Positions 11,634 through 21,799 are shown, numbered from the stretch's first letter. The stretch is 64,000 nucleotides of DNA from Dyadobacter sp. CY323 (GCF_021390245.1 NZ_JAJUXH010000007.1:62001-126000), one strand, 5' to 3'. Notes: generated by a model from the letters alone, not told the origin. Made by a program: numbers and translations.

Positions 11634-12473
11634 TCAGACTGCATCACAAACGCCATTAAAATATCCCACAGACTCTGCTATTCCGGCCAGGGGATCTTTC
11701 ATATCTTTCTCATATTCAAGACTGCAAACGCCCGGATACTTGATTTTCCGGAGCATTTTAACAAATGCAGGAATATCGATCACCCCGCGCCCCAGTTCAC
11801 ATGCTTTCCCGTCTTTCGACGCTGCCGTCACGTTTTTCAGGTGCAGGTCGAAAATACGTTTCGCGTATTTTCCGAGGTCTGCTACGGAATCCTGGTTATC
11901 TCTTCTGTTATGTCCGATATCGAAGCAAATTCCCACACGCGCGTCCAGCTCTTTCACGCGATCGTAAATGGAAGCCGCATTTGGATACAACTTATCTTCC
12001 GGCCCGTGGTTGTGAATGGCGTAACGGATGTCATATTCCTTTACTTTCTGATCCACATATTTCAGGTCATCGTAATTTGGAATGCCGACGATCAGTTTTA
12101 CTCCAACCCGTTTTGCGTACTCAAAAGCCGCGTCAATTTCCTTTGGGTTTTTGGTATAAATGGGGCCGACTGCATAACCCGTAATATCCGATTCCTTCAA
12201 CTTGGCATGAAAAGCGGCAATTTCTTCGGCAGTACTATTAAAAGGAAGATGAAAATCTTTTATACACAGGTAATGGACATTCACCTTTTTCATCATGGCG
12301 AGCGATTCGTCCAATTTGAAATTGACGAAACTAAATCCAGCAATTCCTAAATGGAATGGATCTTCTTTTTTAGCCATCGGCTTCGCATGCAGCTCGTTTT
12401 CTGAAAGTCCCAAAAGACTACCTGCGATCGCACCTGCCACTCCCTTTTTGAAAAATGCTCTTCTTGAATCCAT
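11634..12473 (-). CDS. Exported sugar phosphate isomerase/epimerase-like TIM barrel
   Basis: This 279-residue protein belongs to the xylose-isomerase-like TIM barrel superfamily. The N-terminus MDSRRAFFKKG followed by a hydrophobic stretch is a twin-arginine-type signal, so it probably acts in the periplasm. Barrel motifs include HLGIAGFSFVNF, the metal-site region YAIHNHGPEDK (about 150), VGICFDIGHNRRDN (about 187-200) and CSLEYEKD near the C-terminus, supplying the His/Asp/Glu ligands typical of the family. Such proteins are common beside carbohydrate genes in Bacteroidota; the true substrate is unknown. It is on the same strand as pgi but 79 bp apart. Confidence 0.8.
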   Translation of the reverse strand: MDSRRAFFKKGVAGAIAGSLLGLSENELHAKPMAKKEDPFHLGIAGFSFVNFKLDESLAMMKKVNVHYLCIKDFHLPFNSTAEEIAAFHAKLKESDITGYAVGPIYTKNPKEIDAAFEYAKRVGVKLIVGIPNYDDLKYVDQKVKEYDIRYAIHNHGPEDKLYPNAASIYDRVKELDARVGICFDIGHNRRDNQDSVADLGKYAKRIFDLHLKNVTAASKDGKACELGRGVIDIPAFVKMLRKIKYPGVCSLEYEKDMKDPLAGIAESVGYFNGVCDAV

Positions 12474-12539
12474 ATAATATGTAGTTTATGATCTGTTTTA
12501 ATATAAAGACGCGCAGTCCAGAATTTACCACCTACCCAT

Positions 12540-13733
12540 TCAAATCTTCAATTTGACCCCCAGCCTATTGATGATACCAGTAACCAGAATCACCAACAGC
12601 GCGAAAGACAAGGATTTTAAAAGACCTGCCAGCCCGGTCCGCAGATACATAGGGAGACTAATACCAAAAATAGTAATGACCGCATACCAGACGTAAGGTA
12701 TGAGGTAGCAGGTGAGCGTAGCAGTTCCGGCAGGTTTCAGCACGTTTGCCCAGTTTTTTATTTTTCTTAAATCCACAAGCCAGAATAAAAACGCAAACGC
12801 CAAAAAGCTGATCCCACTACAAATGCCAATCCAGGCGGGAGTTGCCCGTATTTTTGAGATGCCCCAAAATGGACGTGTTCCAAACCCATAAAAGAAACAG
12901 ATAACGCCCAGGATGACCAGGATGAGCAAATAGGTCTGGTTAATGCCTTTTTGATTTACATAATGCCTGTAAATCACCGAAGCTACAACCCCGCCCATTG
13001 TAAATGCAGGCATCGCGCCGCTCCCCACGATCCAGACGAAATTCCGGATTCCGTCGAGCGGGTGAAGAATTTCTGCGAAGTCGCCCAGATTAAATAGAAC
13101 AAGGAAGAGCCAGCCGATGATAACGCCAACCAAACGGTCGCCCGTAAAGAAATAAATCAGCGCACAAATCAGGTATGACCAGCCGATGAGCCCAAGAATC
13201 CCATACCAGAGCGTACCCATTCCTGATGGACTGGCGGGATCACCACCCCTATAAACCACCGCCAGTGCCGCCAGAATAATGTATCCGACAATTTTTAAAC
13301 TCGTATTCCGGATCCCGGAGTGCCTCGGGTAAACGTTCCAGATGAGGAAAAACGCAATTACCATCCAAAGCGACCACACTTGCTTATTGATCACCATGAG
13401 ATCGCCGAGCGCATTTTCCAGGTTAACCGTGTAAACACCCATTACCAGTAGCGCAAACGTACGTTCGATAATGTGAAAAACGATAATGAATGAGGTATCT
13501 CCTTTTGCCTTTCTATTTGAAATCGCGAATGGGATAGAAAGTCCTACGATAAACAGGAAACAGGGAAAAACAACGTCCGAAAGACCCATGGCATCTTCCG
13601 CGGCCCGGCTGTGTTTCAGCCATTGCGGAATATTCTGCAGGGTCCAGAAGTCGTTGACAAAGATCATGAGAAACATGGTCAAGGCCCGGAAAGTGTCGAT
13701 GGAATCCAGACGGAGCGGCGCATTCTTAGTCAT
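12540..13733 (-). CDS. DUF5009 / acyltransferase-like membrane protein
   Basis: This polytopic membrane protein of 397 residues has about ten hydrophobic helices. The N-terminal RLDSIDTFRALTMFLMIFVN and the following DVVFPCFLFIVGLSIPF match the DUF5009 group related to heparan-alpha-glucosaminide N-acetyltransferase and YeiB-like acyltransferases. Such proteins may move an acetyl group across the membrane onto amino sugars; this is inferred from the wider family, and no activity is assigned to DUF5009 itself. It is co-directional with the sugar isomerase-like gene (66 bp gap), suggesting a small carbohydrate-modification operon, and divergent from glycogen synthase. Confidence 0.75.
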   Translation of the reverse strand: MTKNAPLRLDSIDTFRALTMFLMIFVNDFWTLQNIPQWLKHSRAAEDAMGLSDVVFPCFLFIVGLSIPFAISNRKAKGDTSFIIVFHIIERTFALLVMGVYTVNLENALGDLMVINKQVWSLWMVIAFFLIWNVYPRHSGIRNTSLKIVGYIILAALAVVYRGGDPASPSGMGTLWYGILGLIGWSYLICALIYFFTGDRLVGVIIGWLFLVLFNLGDFAEILHPLDGIRNFVWIVGSGAMPAFTMGGVVASVIYRHYVNQKGINQTYLLILVILGVICFFYGFGTRPFWGISKIRATPAWIGICSGISFLAFAFLFWLVDLRKIKNWANVLKPAGTATLTCYLIPYVWYAVITIFGISLPMYLRTGLAGLLKSLSFALLVILVTGIINRLGVKLKI

Positions 13734-13948
13734 TTTTCAGATCGGATTAGGGAGGTTGAATACAAATGGTTTTTTTGCAATGTGCGCTTATTTTCAGGTC
13801 AATTACATCTCGGGGCGGCATTTTTCTGCTTCAAATGCCGTTTTATCTGCTTTGCCGAGAGCATTTTCCTCTTTCTTGTTTAAGTAATTAATTTTAATTG
13901 AAATATCCTGCTTAACGCTATATAATTTACCTTCCGATCCTCTAAATT

Positions 13949-15763
13949 TTGAAGCCGAATACCCTTCAGTTAGAAATTGCCTGGGAAGTCTGTAACCAGA
14001 TTGGCGGTATTTTCACGTACATCAAATCGAGGGTGCCGACCATGGTCGACACCTACGGTGAAGAGTATATGCTGATCGGCCCGTATTTTCCTGAAAAGGC
14101 TAAATTAGATTTCAGGCCCATCCGCGAACTTGATGATTCGCCATTATCGCAGGCGATACAACATACCAGAAACCTCGGGTTTGAAGTTCACTATGGCTAC
14201 TGGCTTCTGGAAGAAGCCCGCCCCAAAGTACTGTTAATCAACCCTGTACTAAGGAAAGAACATAGCGACAGCATAAAAGCCAGGCTCTGGAACCAGCACG
14301 GGATCTCGACAATCCAGCCTGATCCATTAACAGACCAGGTGATCGCATTTGGCGAAATAACCCGGATCCTCCTCACCGAACTGATTGATCGTATTCATTT
14401 CGAGCAAGACGTCATCGCGCATTACCACGAATGGATGTCAGCCGTGAGTTTGATCGGGCTGGTGGCTGAGAAAGTACGTGTGGCGACCATTTTTACAGCT
14501 CATGCAACACTTATCGGAAGGTACGTGGCGCCAAATGAACAACAATATCACCTTAATCTGCACGAAATCGACTGGCGACAAAAGGCGTCGGATTTCCAGA
14601 TCGAAGATCGGGTTGGTATCGAAAGAACCGCTGCAAAAAGCGCCCATGTGCTGATTACGAGCAGTAGCGTGACAGCAAGAGAGTGCGAAGCGTTTTTGGA
14701 CCGTTCCCCGGATAGCATCATCAGCGCCGGGATACACCGAAAACCGGGAGTTGGCCACGAGGTTTTTGAAAAACACCTTCAAAACCGTTCAAAAATCGAT
14801 GCATTCGTAAAAGCGCTGTTTTCTCCAAGTTATCAGTTCAAAACGGAAAAGACCCTGTACTTCTTCACTTCGGGCCGATACGAGTTCCAGAATAAAGGAT
14901 TTGACATTACACTGGCAGCGGTTTCCAGACTGAATGAGGCCTTGAAGCGAAACGGTTCCGACATTACGGTCGTATTCTTTCTGATCTCAAAAAAACCGTT
15001 TTACAACATCCGCACAGAGGTACTCGAAGCCAGGCAGCGATACCAGAACCTGCAAAAAATCTGCAAGCAAATAAGTGCTCGGATCGGGCCGCGTATATAC
15101 TCCAATGTCACCGGCCCGGGCGGCCGGAAACTGCCGGATCTCAATCAGCTCATGGACGATGAGCTGCACCATACCTGGCGCCAGGCAGTTAACCAGTTTA
15201 AACGGGATGGACTTCCGCCGGTTACAACCCACCATTTGCACAACGACGACGAGGTTACGCGCGAATTGCAGCGGGCCGGGCTAAACAATAAAGAGGAAGA
15301 TCGCGTGAAAGTGATTTACCATCCCGATTTTATGGACCGTGCGACCTCACTGTTTTCCATGGATTACCTTGATTTTGTGAGAGGCTGTCATCTTGGCATT
15401 TTTCCATCCCTTTACGAACCCTGGGGATACGCACCTATGGAAACTGTTATGCATGGGACGCCGGTCATTTCGAGTGATCTTTCCGGTTTTGGAAAGTTCA
15501 TCGGCGATGCTGTAACGGCCGATCAGGATCATGAGATTGCGATCATCAACCGCCGCTACCAGTCCGACGAGAGCGCGGCCGCCCAGCTCACTTCCGTATT
15601 AGAAGACTTTGTATTTTCATTCGAAAACCATCAATACATTCCGCGCGCCAGGTTATCCAGACAAGTTTTGGACAGACTTTGCTGGACTGAGTTGCAGCTT
15701 CGATACCAGGAATGCTACCGGCTGGCACTAATCAGATATCAGCCCGTGGCGAATTTGTATTGA
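13949..15763 (+). CDS. Glycogen synthase, GT3 (eukaryote-like) type
   Basis: This enzyme extends alpha-1,4-glucan chains, probably from UDP-glucose. The sequence follows glycosyltransferase family 3 rather than bacterial GlgA (GT5): an N-terminal EIAWEVCNQIGGIFTYIKS, VDTYGEEYMLIGPY, and the acceptor/donor region GIFPSLYEPWGYAPMETVMHG with the E-x7-E pair E490 and E498. The length (604) is typical of bacterial GT3 members. The start is TTG at 13949; no ATG precedes the conserved N-terminus. A terminator-like hairpin follows. It sits at one end of the signalling block, with glgX near the other end, so glycogen synthesis and breakdown bracket those genes. Confidence 0.9.
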   Translation: MKPNTLQLEIAWEVCNQIGGIFTYIKSRVPTMVDTYGEEYMLIGPYFPEKAKLDFRPIRELDDSPLSQAIQHTRNLGFEVHYGYWLLEEARPKVLLINPVLRKEHSDSIKARLWNQHGISTIQPDPLTDQVIAFGEITRILLTELIDRIHFEQDVIAHYHEWMSAVSLIGLVAEKVRVATIFTAHATLIGRYVAPNEQQYHLNLHEIDWRQKASDFQIEDRVGIERTAAKSAHVLITSSSVTARECEAFLDRSPDSIISAGIHRKPGVGHEVFEKHLQNRSKIDAFVKALFSPSYQFKTEKTLYFFTSGRYEFQNKGFDITLAAVSRLNEALKRNGSDITVVFFLISKKPFYNIRTEVLEARQRYQNLQKICKQISARIGPRIYSNVTGPGGRKLPDLNQLMDDELHHTWRQAVNQFKRDGLPPVTTHHLHNDDEVTRELQRAGLNNKEEDRVKVIYHPDFMDRATSLFSMDYLDFVRGCHLGIFPSLYEPWGYAPMETVMHGTPVISSDLSGFGKFIGDAVTADQDHEIAIINRRYQSDESAAAQLTSVLEDFVFSFENHQYIPRARLSRQVLDRLCWTELQLRYQECYRLALIRYQPVANLY

Positions 15764-15837
15764 AGCTACTTTCGAGAAAGGTTGCCATTTAATATTTTAC
15801 ATTACATTTTTTTGGGATTGGGGTGTTCCCGGTCGGT

Positions 15838-15878
15838 AAAAGAGTTTAGCAGTTATTTGCAAAGCTCTTTTGTTTTTA
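15838..15878 (+). terminator. Probable terminator after glycogen synthase
   Basis: AAAAGAG (15838-15844) pairs with CTCTTTT (15865-15871), with possible extension through TTT/AAA, followed by GTTTTTATT. Confidence 0.55.
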
Positions 15879-15883
15879 TTCAT

Positions 15884-15918
15884 TCCAACAAAAATAGGGC
15901 CTCGTTCAGAGACCCTAT
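15884..15918 (-). terminator. Terminator for the signalling block
   Basis: ATAGGG-C-CTC (15894-15903) pairs with GAG-A-CCCTAT (15909-15918), with one mismatch and loop GTTCA. On the minus strand it is followed by TTTTTGTTGG. It lies 32 bp beyond the stop codon of the SpoIIE-type gene. Confidence 0.65.
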
Positions 15919-15949
15919 GATTACAAAAAAGATGAACTTCTTCCAATCC

Positions 15950-17131
15950 CTAACTCGCCAGATACCTCAGTGATAACATCGTAATGTCATCGAACTGGTT
16001 CGCTGCGCCGATGAAATCGATCAGACTTTCCAGCGTCGTTTCATTCATCTCTTTTGCCGTAACTTTTGTGGAGCCATCGCCGGTAGTGAAGAAATCCTGC
16101 AGATAATGCAACCCGTACCTCGCGCCAGAGAGATTATTGGCATCGGTAACACCGTCTGTATATAATACAAATTTATCGCCCGGATTAAGAGTAACGGTGT
16201 GAGATTCGAACTCAAAGGAACTGTCAAAACAAAGCGCCATTCCCCCCTGTTTCGGAATAAGCTCCGTTGAACCGTCCGCGCGGATAACGATCGGAGGTTC
16301 GTGTCCGGCATCCACGTACTCAACTACGCCTGTTTTTACATTTAATATGCAAACGAATGCTGTCACGAACATAAATGAAGAGTTGTCTTCACTCAAAAAT
16401 TCATTCACAATCTTCACCTTCTCACAAATCGTGTCCCCGTTCCGGTTCGAAAACTGGCTTTTGAAAATCGCTTTGGTAATGGCCATAAACAAAGCTGCGG
16501 GAACTCCTTTGTCGGAAACATCGCCGATCATGAAAAACAATCGCTCGGAATCCATCATGAAATAATCATAAAGATCTCCGCCGACTGCTTTCGCGGGATG
16601 AATAAAGGCATGCAGGTCTACACCGGCTTTACCAATGTTGGCCGGTACCGTTTTGGGCAACATCGACATCTGGATTTCCTTCGCTACACTCAAATCATTC
16701 TGGATCGCAATCAGTTGCTCCCGTCCTTTTTCCAGCGTAGAAAGCATTTCGATATGCTCCACCGTTTTCGAGATCGTGATCTCAAGATCTTCAAAGTTCA
16801 CGGGCTTGGTCACAAAGTCGAATGCACCGCGGTTCATCGCCGTCCGGATGTTATCCATATCGCCATAAGCCGACACCATAATTGCCTTCAGAAGTGGATT
16901 TTGCTTCTCATTGATCTTGGAAAGAAAGGTCAGCCCGTCCATCCCGGGCATGTTGATATCGGACAAAATCAGCGTGATATCATCATGTTCCTCCATCTTT
17001 TCCAGCGCCTCCACCCCATTGTTGGCAAAAACAAACTCGTATTTTTTATCTCTGATCTGCTTCCTGAACAATTGAAGAATGAGCATCTCCATGTCCTGTT
17101 CATCGTCCACACTTAATATTCTGATTGCCAT
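15950..17131 (-). CDS. Receiver-SpoIIE (PP2C-type) protein phosphatase
   Basis: This cytoplasmic 393-residue protein joins a response-regulator receiver (about 1-125) to a SpoIIE/RsbU-type PP2C phosphatase (about 165-390). The receiver has the acidic pair D9-D10, phospho-acceptor D58 (LILSDINMPGMDG) and the conserved Lys in FDFVTKPVNF. The phosphatase has the metal-binding AVGGDLYDYF and FFMIGDVSDKGVPAALFMA, then LYTDGVTDANN and DDITML. Proteins of this architecture dephosphorylate STAS anti-sigma antagonists when their receiver is phosphorylated. It is the last gene of the block, 55 bp after an intact histidine kinase and downstream of STAS and RsbW-like genes, so it is the likely output of the kinase. 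Confidence 0.92.
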   Translation of the reverse strand: MAIRILSVDDEQDMEMLILQLFRKQIRDKKYEFVFANNGVEALEKMEEHDDITLILSDINMPGMDGLTFLSKINEKQNPLLKAIMVSAYGDMDNIRTAMNRGAFDFVTKPVNFEDLEITISKTVEHIEMLSTLEKGREQLIAIQNDLSVAKEIQMSMLPKTVPANIGKAGVDLHAFIHPAKAVGGDLYDYFMMDSERLFFMIGDVSDKGVPAALFMAITKAIFKSQFSNRNGDTICEKVKIVNEFLSEDNSSFMFVTAFVCILNVKTGVVEYVDAGHEPPIVIRADGSTELIPKQGGMALCFDSSFEFESHTVTLNPGDKFVLYTDGVTDANNLSGARYGLHYLQDFFTTGDGSTKVTAKEMNETTLESLIDFIGAANQFDDITMLSLRYLAS

Positions 17132-17186
17132 TATCTTGCTATTTATGAGATTTTGTAGATATTTCCTTTCTGTATTAATGCGCCGT

Positions 17187-18017
17187 TCAGCCTGGGATCA
17201 CAATCTGAAATTCCGTTTTTTCACCCAGAACGGAGCTTACGCTAATTTTCCCTTTATGCGTGTCGACAATGCTGGAATATGTCAGCGAAAGCCCCAGCCC
17301 GGTGCCTTTCCCGCGCGGTTTCGTGGTAAAAAAAGCATCAAACAACTTGGATACTATTTCTTCCGGAATGCCGATTCCATTATCCGAGATCCGGATGTCA
17401 ATGTCCGTTTCGAGCCTTGTTGTTGTGATCTTAATTTCCGGCTCGTAGCCTTCCAAACCTTGCTTTCGCTTTTCATTCACAGCATAGCATGCATTGTTCA
17501 CAAGGTTGACGATCACACGCCCGAACTCGCCTTTCGAAATAGCGACGTCGCCTACATTCGGGTCCAGCTCGTAGGTAAGCGTCACATTAAATTCCTTGTC
17601 TTCACTCCGCACACTCTGGTACGCCAGCTTGCTGTATTCTTCGAGAAGCTGGTTCAGGTCCGTCGCTTCCAGCACCGCATTATCCGACCGTGTTTGCGCT
17701 AACATTCCCTGGATAATACGTTCGATCCGTTTTCCATTCTCGTTGATCTTCACCAGATTTTGCGACAAGGTATTGAGTAAATCCCGTTCGTCTGCCAAAT
17801 CATCCTCATTTAAATCCGTAATTTTCTTCTCTGCGAGGTCACGGATCTCTTCCACAAGACTTTGTGAAAGCCGCGAAAAATTATTCACGAAGCTGACCGG
17901 ATTTTTAATTTCATGCAGAATCCCCGCACTGAGCTGACCGATTTCGGCGAGCCGGTTCAGTTCCACTATTTTTTGCTGATAAATCTCGATTTCCTTGTCG
18001 GTCGTTGCGGGCTCCAT
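17187..18017 (-). CDS. Soluble sensor histidine kinase
   Basis: This 276-residue kinase has no membrane segment and no sensor domain beyond a short coiled N-terminus. The H-box is GILHEIKNPVSFVNNF, with phospho-acceptor H35. The DHp region carries an acidic insertion (about 55-85). The ATP-binding domain has the N box NLVNNACYAV, G1 DNGIGIP, F box FFTTK and G2 GTGLGLSL. Its most probable partners are the receiver-phosphatase 55 bp downstream and the larger kinase-like protein 35 bp upstream, whose DHp has the same insertion but no histidine. That suggests it may phosphorylate within, or be controlled by, a mixed complex. Confidence 0.9.
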   Translation of the reverse strand: MEPATTDKEIEIYQQKIVELNRLAEIGQLSAGILHEIKNPVSFVNNFSRLSQSLVEEIRDLAEKKITDLNEDDLADERDLLNTLSQNLVKINENGKRIERIIQGMLAQTRSDNAVLEATDLNQLLEEYSKLAYQSVRSEDKEFNVTLTYELDPNVGDVAISKGEFGRVIVNLVNNACYAVNEKRKQGLEGYEPEIKITTTRLETDIDIRISDNGIGIPEEIVSKLFDAFFTTKPRGKGTGLGLSLTYSSIVDTHKGKISVSSVLGEKTEFQIVIPG

Positions 18018-18052
18018 AATCCGGACAATTAAGTGATCTTGTAACTTAAAAA

Positions 18053-21000
18053 TTATTTGACGGTTGGAAGATAAATTTCAACCTCGGTAAAGTCACCTTC
18101 CTTCGACTTCACGGACATCCGTCCTTTGTGGTATTCAATAATGTCTTTACTCATATACAAACCCAGCCCCGTTCCTTTGGACGTTGGTTTTGTCGTAAAA
18201 AACGGATTGAACAATTGCTCCGTTTCCTTCACCGGAATCCCTTTTCCGTTGTCGCGTATGTAAATGGAAATACCGCCCTCGGACCGGCCGGTGGAAACAG
18301 TGATCTCTGGCTCGAAGACCTTATCAATTTTTGTTTTTTCAATCACTGCATAACATGCATTACTGATCAGGTTGGTCAAAACCTGTGCAAATTCAAATGG
18401 TAACAAGCTGACTTTGATCGGAGTTGGATCCAGCGCAAAGGATAGCTTTACTTTCGCATCCTTATAATCATTTAATACTTCCTGAATCGCAGATTTTGAT
18501 TTTGACTCTAAAAACGGGTTCAGGTCTGTCACGAAAAACTCCGTCGATTTTCCTTTCAGCAACTTCTGCATGTCTTTTACAATGCGGGTAGTACTGTTTC
18601 CGTGTTCGTAAATCTTCTCCAGATTTTTTTCAAGCATGCTGAAACCACTGTCCAGATCATCCTTTTCATCTTCCGAAAGTCCATCCTGATGTTTATCGGT
18701 CACTTCTGTGATCTCTTTCAACAATTTCCCCGACGACTGCGAGAAGTTATTAATGTAATTCAATGGATTGAGGATCCGGTCTACAATCCCTTTTGTAAGG
18801 CTTCCGACAGACGCCAGACGTTCCTGACGGATCAATTCTTCCTGGGTCGATTTCAGGTTTGAAAGCGTACTTTCCAGGTTTTCAAGAATATTGGTTTTAA
18901 TGTAAGCCCCGATCAAATGCTCTTTCAGGTTTTTGACCATATTGAAATCACGCTCGCCAAATGCATTTTCGCGGCCCATGTTTTCCAGCGTAATGTAGCT
19001 TTTTACGTCACCTTCAACACGTATTAAAATACTGATCAGCGATTTGGGTGTGAACACTTCGTCGATCGACTCATCTGCATTCTGGTACCGGAAATTGTTT
19101 TTCAGGAAAATATCTTCAAATACTTCCTCGCCATTCTCCACGTACCGTTCCTCTGCCTGTCTTTTTGTGAGCCTCACCTCATCTACCTTCGCATTGCCCA
19201 CTGAACCCGCTAGTGCGATAAACTGGTAACTGTCAGCGGTTTTATTATAGATCAATGCCGAGGCGCCATCCACATTCTGGAATTCGCACAACCGGTCAAG
19301 TACCAGCTGAAACAACTTCCCTGTATTTACTTCCCCATTAATGGACTTTACAAACTCATCGATCCGTTCAAGCTGATCATTTGTTGCCGACAGTTCCTCG
19401 GACTGAAATTCGAGTTCTTCCTTTTGATTCACGACTTCCTCCGTTCTTTCCCGGATCAGGTTTTCCAGTGCTTCTTTTTCACGGATGATACTTCTCAACC
19501 GCCAGCGGACCACATAGTAAATCATCACTGCAAAGACTACCACATACAACAAAATCATATACCATTGCCGGAACCATGGAGTCAGGATTGTAAGCGGAAA
19601 TACTGCCTCTTTTGAGATGTTATTATAAATGTCCCGCGCCCGAACCTTGAAAACATATTTCCCCGAAGGCAGCCCATTGTATTCCTTCCGGGTGATCGGT
19701 GTCCAGTCCGACCATTCCTTATCATAATTTTCCAGTTGATACTGGTACTGAATTTCCTCGTTGCTCCGATAACTCGGCAATGCGAATTGAAATACGATGT
19801 TGTTTTGTTTGTTACCCAAAACCGTTGAAACCGGGATACTATCCTGCGTCAGTGCGATGCTGCCGCTCTGAGCGGAAACTGCGGAAGCCGAAGTTCTCAG
19901 CGTCGAGACATTTCTTAATAAGACCGGATATTTGTAGACGTACTGCTTCGGTACCCGAAGGTCGAGCCGGTAAAGTCCCTGATCGCCTCCCAGCCAGGCC
20001 ACCCCAGCCGAATCTGAGTAGATAACCTGAAACTGGACCCTCGCAATGGGCATTAATGGCGTCTCAACAAGCTCAAATCCGCCGGAAGGTTTCTTTCTGA
20101 AAAACGAAGCTGATTTCTTATCCCCCCGCGTCGTCCACACATTTCCCTGACTATCCTGCTCTACGCGGTCGAACCAGGCCTTTTCTCCATTCAACCAGTC
20201 GGCCCACGAAAATCGGTCGGCTTGTGGCTGGTATTCAAACAAACCGTCCTTATTGGAGACAATGAGTTTGTTACCGTAAAGTGACAATTTGTTATACAAT
20301 GGGCTTAAAATTCCCTGAGCCGCGGAGAATCGTTTCACATGGCCAGTCGCAGGATCAAACTTCATAAGTCCGTTGGAAAGCGTTTCCAGCCAGAATGTGC
20401 CCGTGGGGTATTCCAAAACGCCTGTTACCTGTTCATTAATGGATTTGACTTTATTGGAGCTCCATCCATTCGCACCTTTTCTCCATATATTCAGCCCATC
20501 CTGCATGCCTACATACAGCTCATATCCCGATTCGGAAGCCGTGACACTTAATGGAAAATCGTTTGTAAGATTTGTCAGACCTCCGCCTTTCGACCATTGA
20601 AAAAGGCCTTTATTTGATGCTATGTAAAGATTACCTCCGGCCTCATCAAACCCCAGACAGCTGCCGGGAAAGCTATTAATTCGGACCACCCGGTTATTTT
20701 CAATGTAATACAAACCATATAAAGTACCCACCACGATCCTCCCCTGAAAACGCGTGATCGCAGTCACCGCACCTTTCAGCCCATCTGCCGCATCATACAT
20801 GGAAATGGGTGAAGGAAGGTCGAAACGCGCGATCCCGTCGTTCAGCGCAAGCCAAAGATTTTGGTCCCGATCGGTAAACATCGACGCCACCTGACTATCC
20901 CGGATTTCATCGCTGAAAGCCACTGAATACTCGATATCGCCGGTTGAAGTAATTACTATAATGCCGTCCGCAGCCAGACTAATCGCTATATTTCCATCCG

Positions 21001-21799
21001 GTAATTTCACTGCGTAGGCCGCCTTCATGCGGACAAGTGCCTGGTTTGCATCCCCACCGATCGTTTCAATGCGGTTATTTCGAAGCCGGAAAATCCCCTG
21101 ACCCGTTGTCAACAAGATCGCCGAGCCATCGGTCATTGGTACCACGGAAATCAGGTCGAGCAAAACCGGAACATCGCTATCTTGCTCGATTCCAGAAGAT
21201 TTGGCGCCACTGAGCGTAACAATTCCCCTGCCTTTCGCAAAGACAATGGCTTTACCATCGTATGCAAATGCCGACTGGATGTTCAGATTATGTGTATAGG
21301 TTTTAACCGAAGACCCATTCCAGAAAAAGCCATTCTTGCCGGTAATGAACCACGCACCGGTCGGAACAGTTAAAATCTGCGTGATCTCCCCCACCTCATC
21401 TTTCAATTTTGAAGAGAGGCTCACAAACCGGTGAACGCCAAGCGAATCATAGCCGAGGTACCCAAATTCTCCATTTGCACCGACAAGCACCCGTCCTTTC
21501 GCGTCAGTCGTCAGAGCAGTAACGCGCGTCACATTCTCGGTTTGAACGGTATTCCAGGTTACCCCGTCGTATTCGAGTACACCTGCAAAATTGGCAAAAT
21601 ACATGACACCCGACCTGTCCTGGGTAATGGCAAAGTTCTGAGCGTGTGCGCGGTATTCCGAAGATTCAAAATAGCTTGACATAGGCCGGCCAATCTCCGG
21701 CTTTTTGGAAACCACATGCTGCGCCCATGCAGGTCCGATCCCCGCAATAAGCATTGTTAAAAGAAAAATATTACTGACTAACAGCCTCCTCAGACACAT
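18053..21799 (-). CDS. Two-component propeller sensor with degenerate kinase core
   Basis: This 1248-residue inner-membrane sensor starts with a signal peptide (to about residue 27, AWAQ). A large beta-propeller region of reg_prop-type repeats (about 60-640) and a Y_Y_Y immunoglobulin-like domain (about 650-735) follow, both periplasmic. One membrane helix (about 742-762), a coiled coil, a GAF domain (about 815-965) and a kinase core complete it. The ATPase part is intact (NLISNACYAV, DNGKGIP, FFTTK, GTGLGLYMS), but the H-box reads GIVDRILNPLNYINNF. D1007 stands where the phospho-acceptor His should be, and the next Glu is Arg. It probably cannot autophosphorylate on this site. Its start overlaps the end of the upstream gene by 29 bp, implying coupled translation. 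Confidence 0.88.
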   Translation of the reverse strand: MCLRRLLVSNIFLLTMLIAGIGPAWAQHVVSKKPEIGRPMSSYFESSEYRAHAQNFAITQDRSGVMYFANFAGVLEYDGVTWNTVQTENVTRVTALTTDAKGRVLVGANGEFGYLGYDSLGVHRFVSLSSKLKDEVGEITQILTVPTGAWFITGKNGFFWNGSSVKTYTHNLNIQSAFAYDGKAIVFAKGRGIVTLSGAKSSGIEQDSDVPVLLDLISVVPMTDGSAILLTTGQGIFRLRNNRIETIGGDANQALVRMKAAYAVKLPDGNIAISLAADGIIVITSTGDIEYSVAFSDEIRDSQVASMFTDRDQNLWLALNDGIARFDLPSPISMYDAADGLKGAVTAITRFQGRIVVGTLYGLYYIENNRVVRINSFPGSCLGFDEAGGNLYIASNKGLFQWSKGGGLTNLTNDFPLSVTASESGYELYVGMQDGLNIWRKGANGWSSNKVKSINEQVTGVLEYPTGTFWLETLSNGLMKFDPATGHVKRFSAAQGILSPLYNKLSLYGNKLIVSNKDGLFEYQPQADRFSWADWLNGEKAWFDRVEQDSQGNVWTTRGDKKSASFFRKKPSGGFELVETPLMPIARVQFQVIYSDSAGVAWLGGDQGLYRLDLRVPKQYVYKYPVLLRNVSTLRTSASAVSAQSGSIALTQDSIPVSTVLGNKQNNIVFQFALPSYRSNEEIQYQYQLENYDKEWSDWTPITRKEYNGLPSGKYVFKVRARDIYNNISKEAVFPLTILTPWFRQWYMILLYVVVFAVMIYYVVRWRLRSIIREKEALENLIRERTEEVVNQKEELEFQSEELSATNDQLERIDEFVKSINGEVNTGKLFQLVLDRLCEFQNVDGASALIYNKTADSYQFIALAGSVGNAKVDEVRLTKRQAEERYVENGEEVFEDIFLKNNFRYQNADESIDEVFTPKSLISILIRVEGDVKSYITLENMGRENAFGERDFNMVKNLKEHLIGAYIKTNILENLESTLSNLKSTQEELIRQERLASVGSLTKGIVDRILNPLNYINNFSQSSGKLLKEITEVTDKHQDGLSEDEKDDLDSGFSMLEKNLEKIYEHGNSTTRIVKDMQKLLKGKSTEFFVTDLNPFLESKSKSAIQEVLNDYKDAKVKLSFALDPTPIKVSLLPFEFAQVLTNLISNACYAVIEKTKIDKVFEPEITVSTGRSEGGISIYIRDNGKGIPVKETEQLFNPFFTTKPTSKGTGLGLYMSKDIIEYHKGRMSVKSKEGDFTEVEIYLPTVK

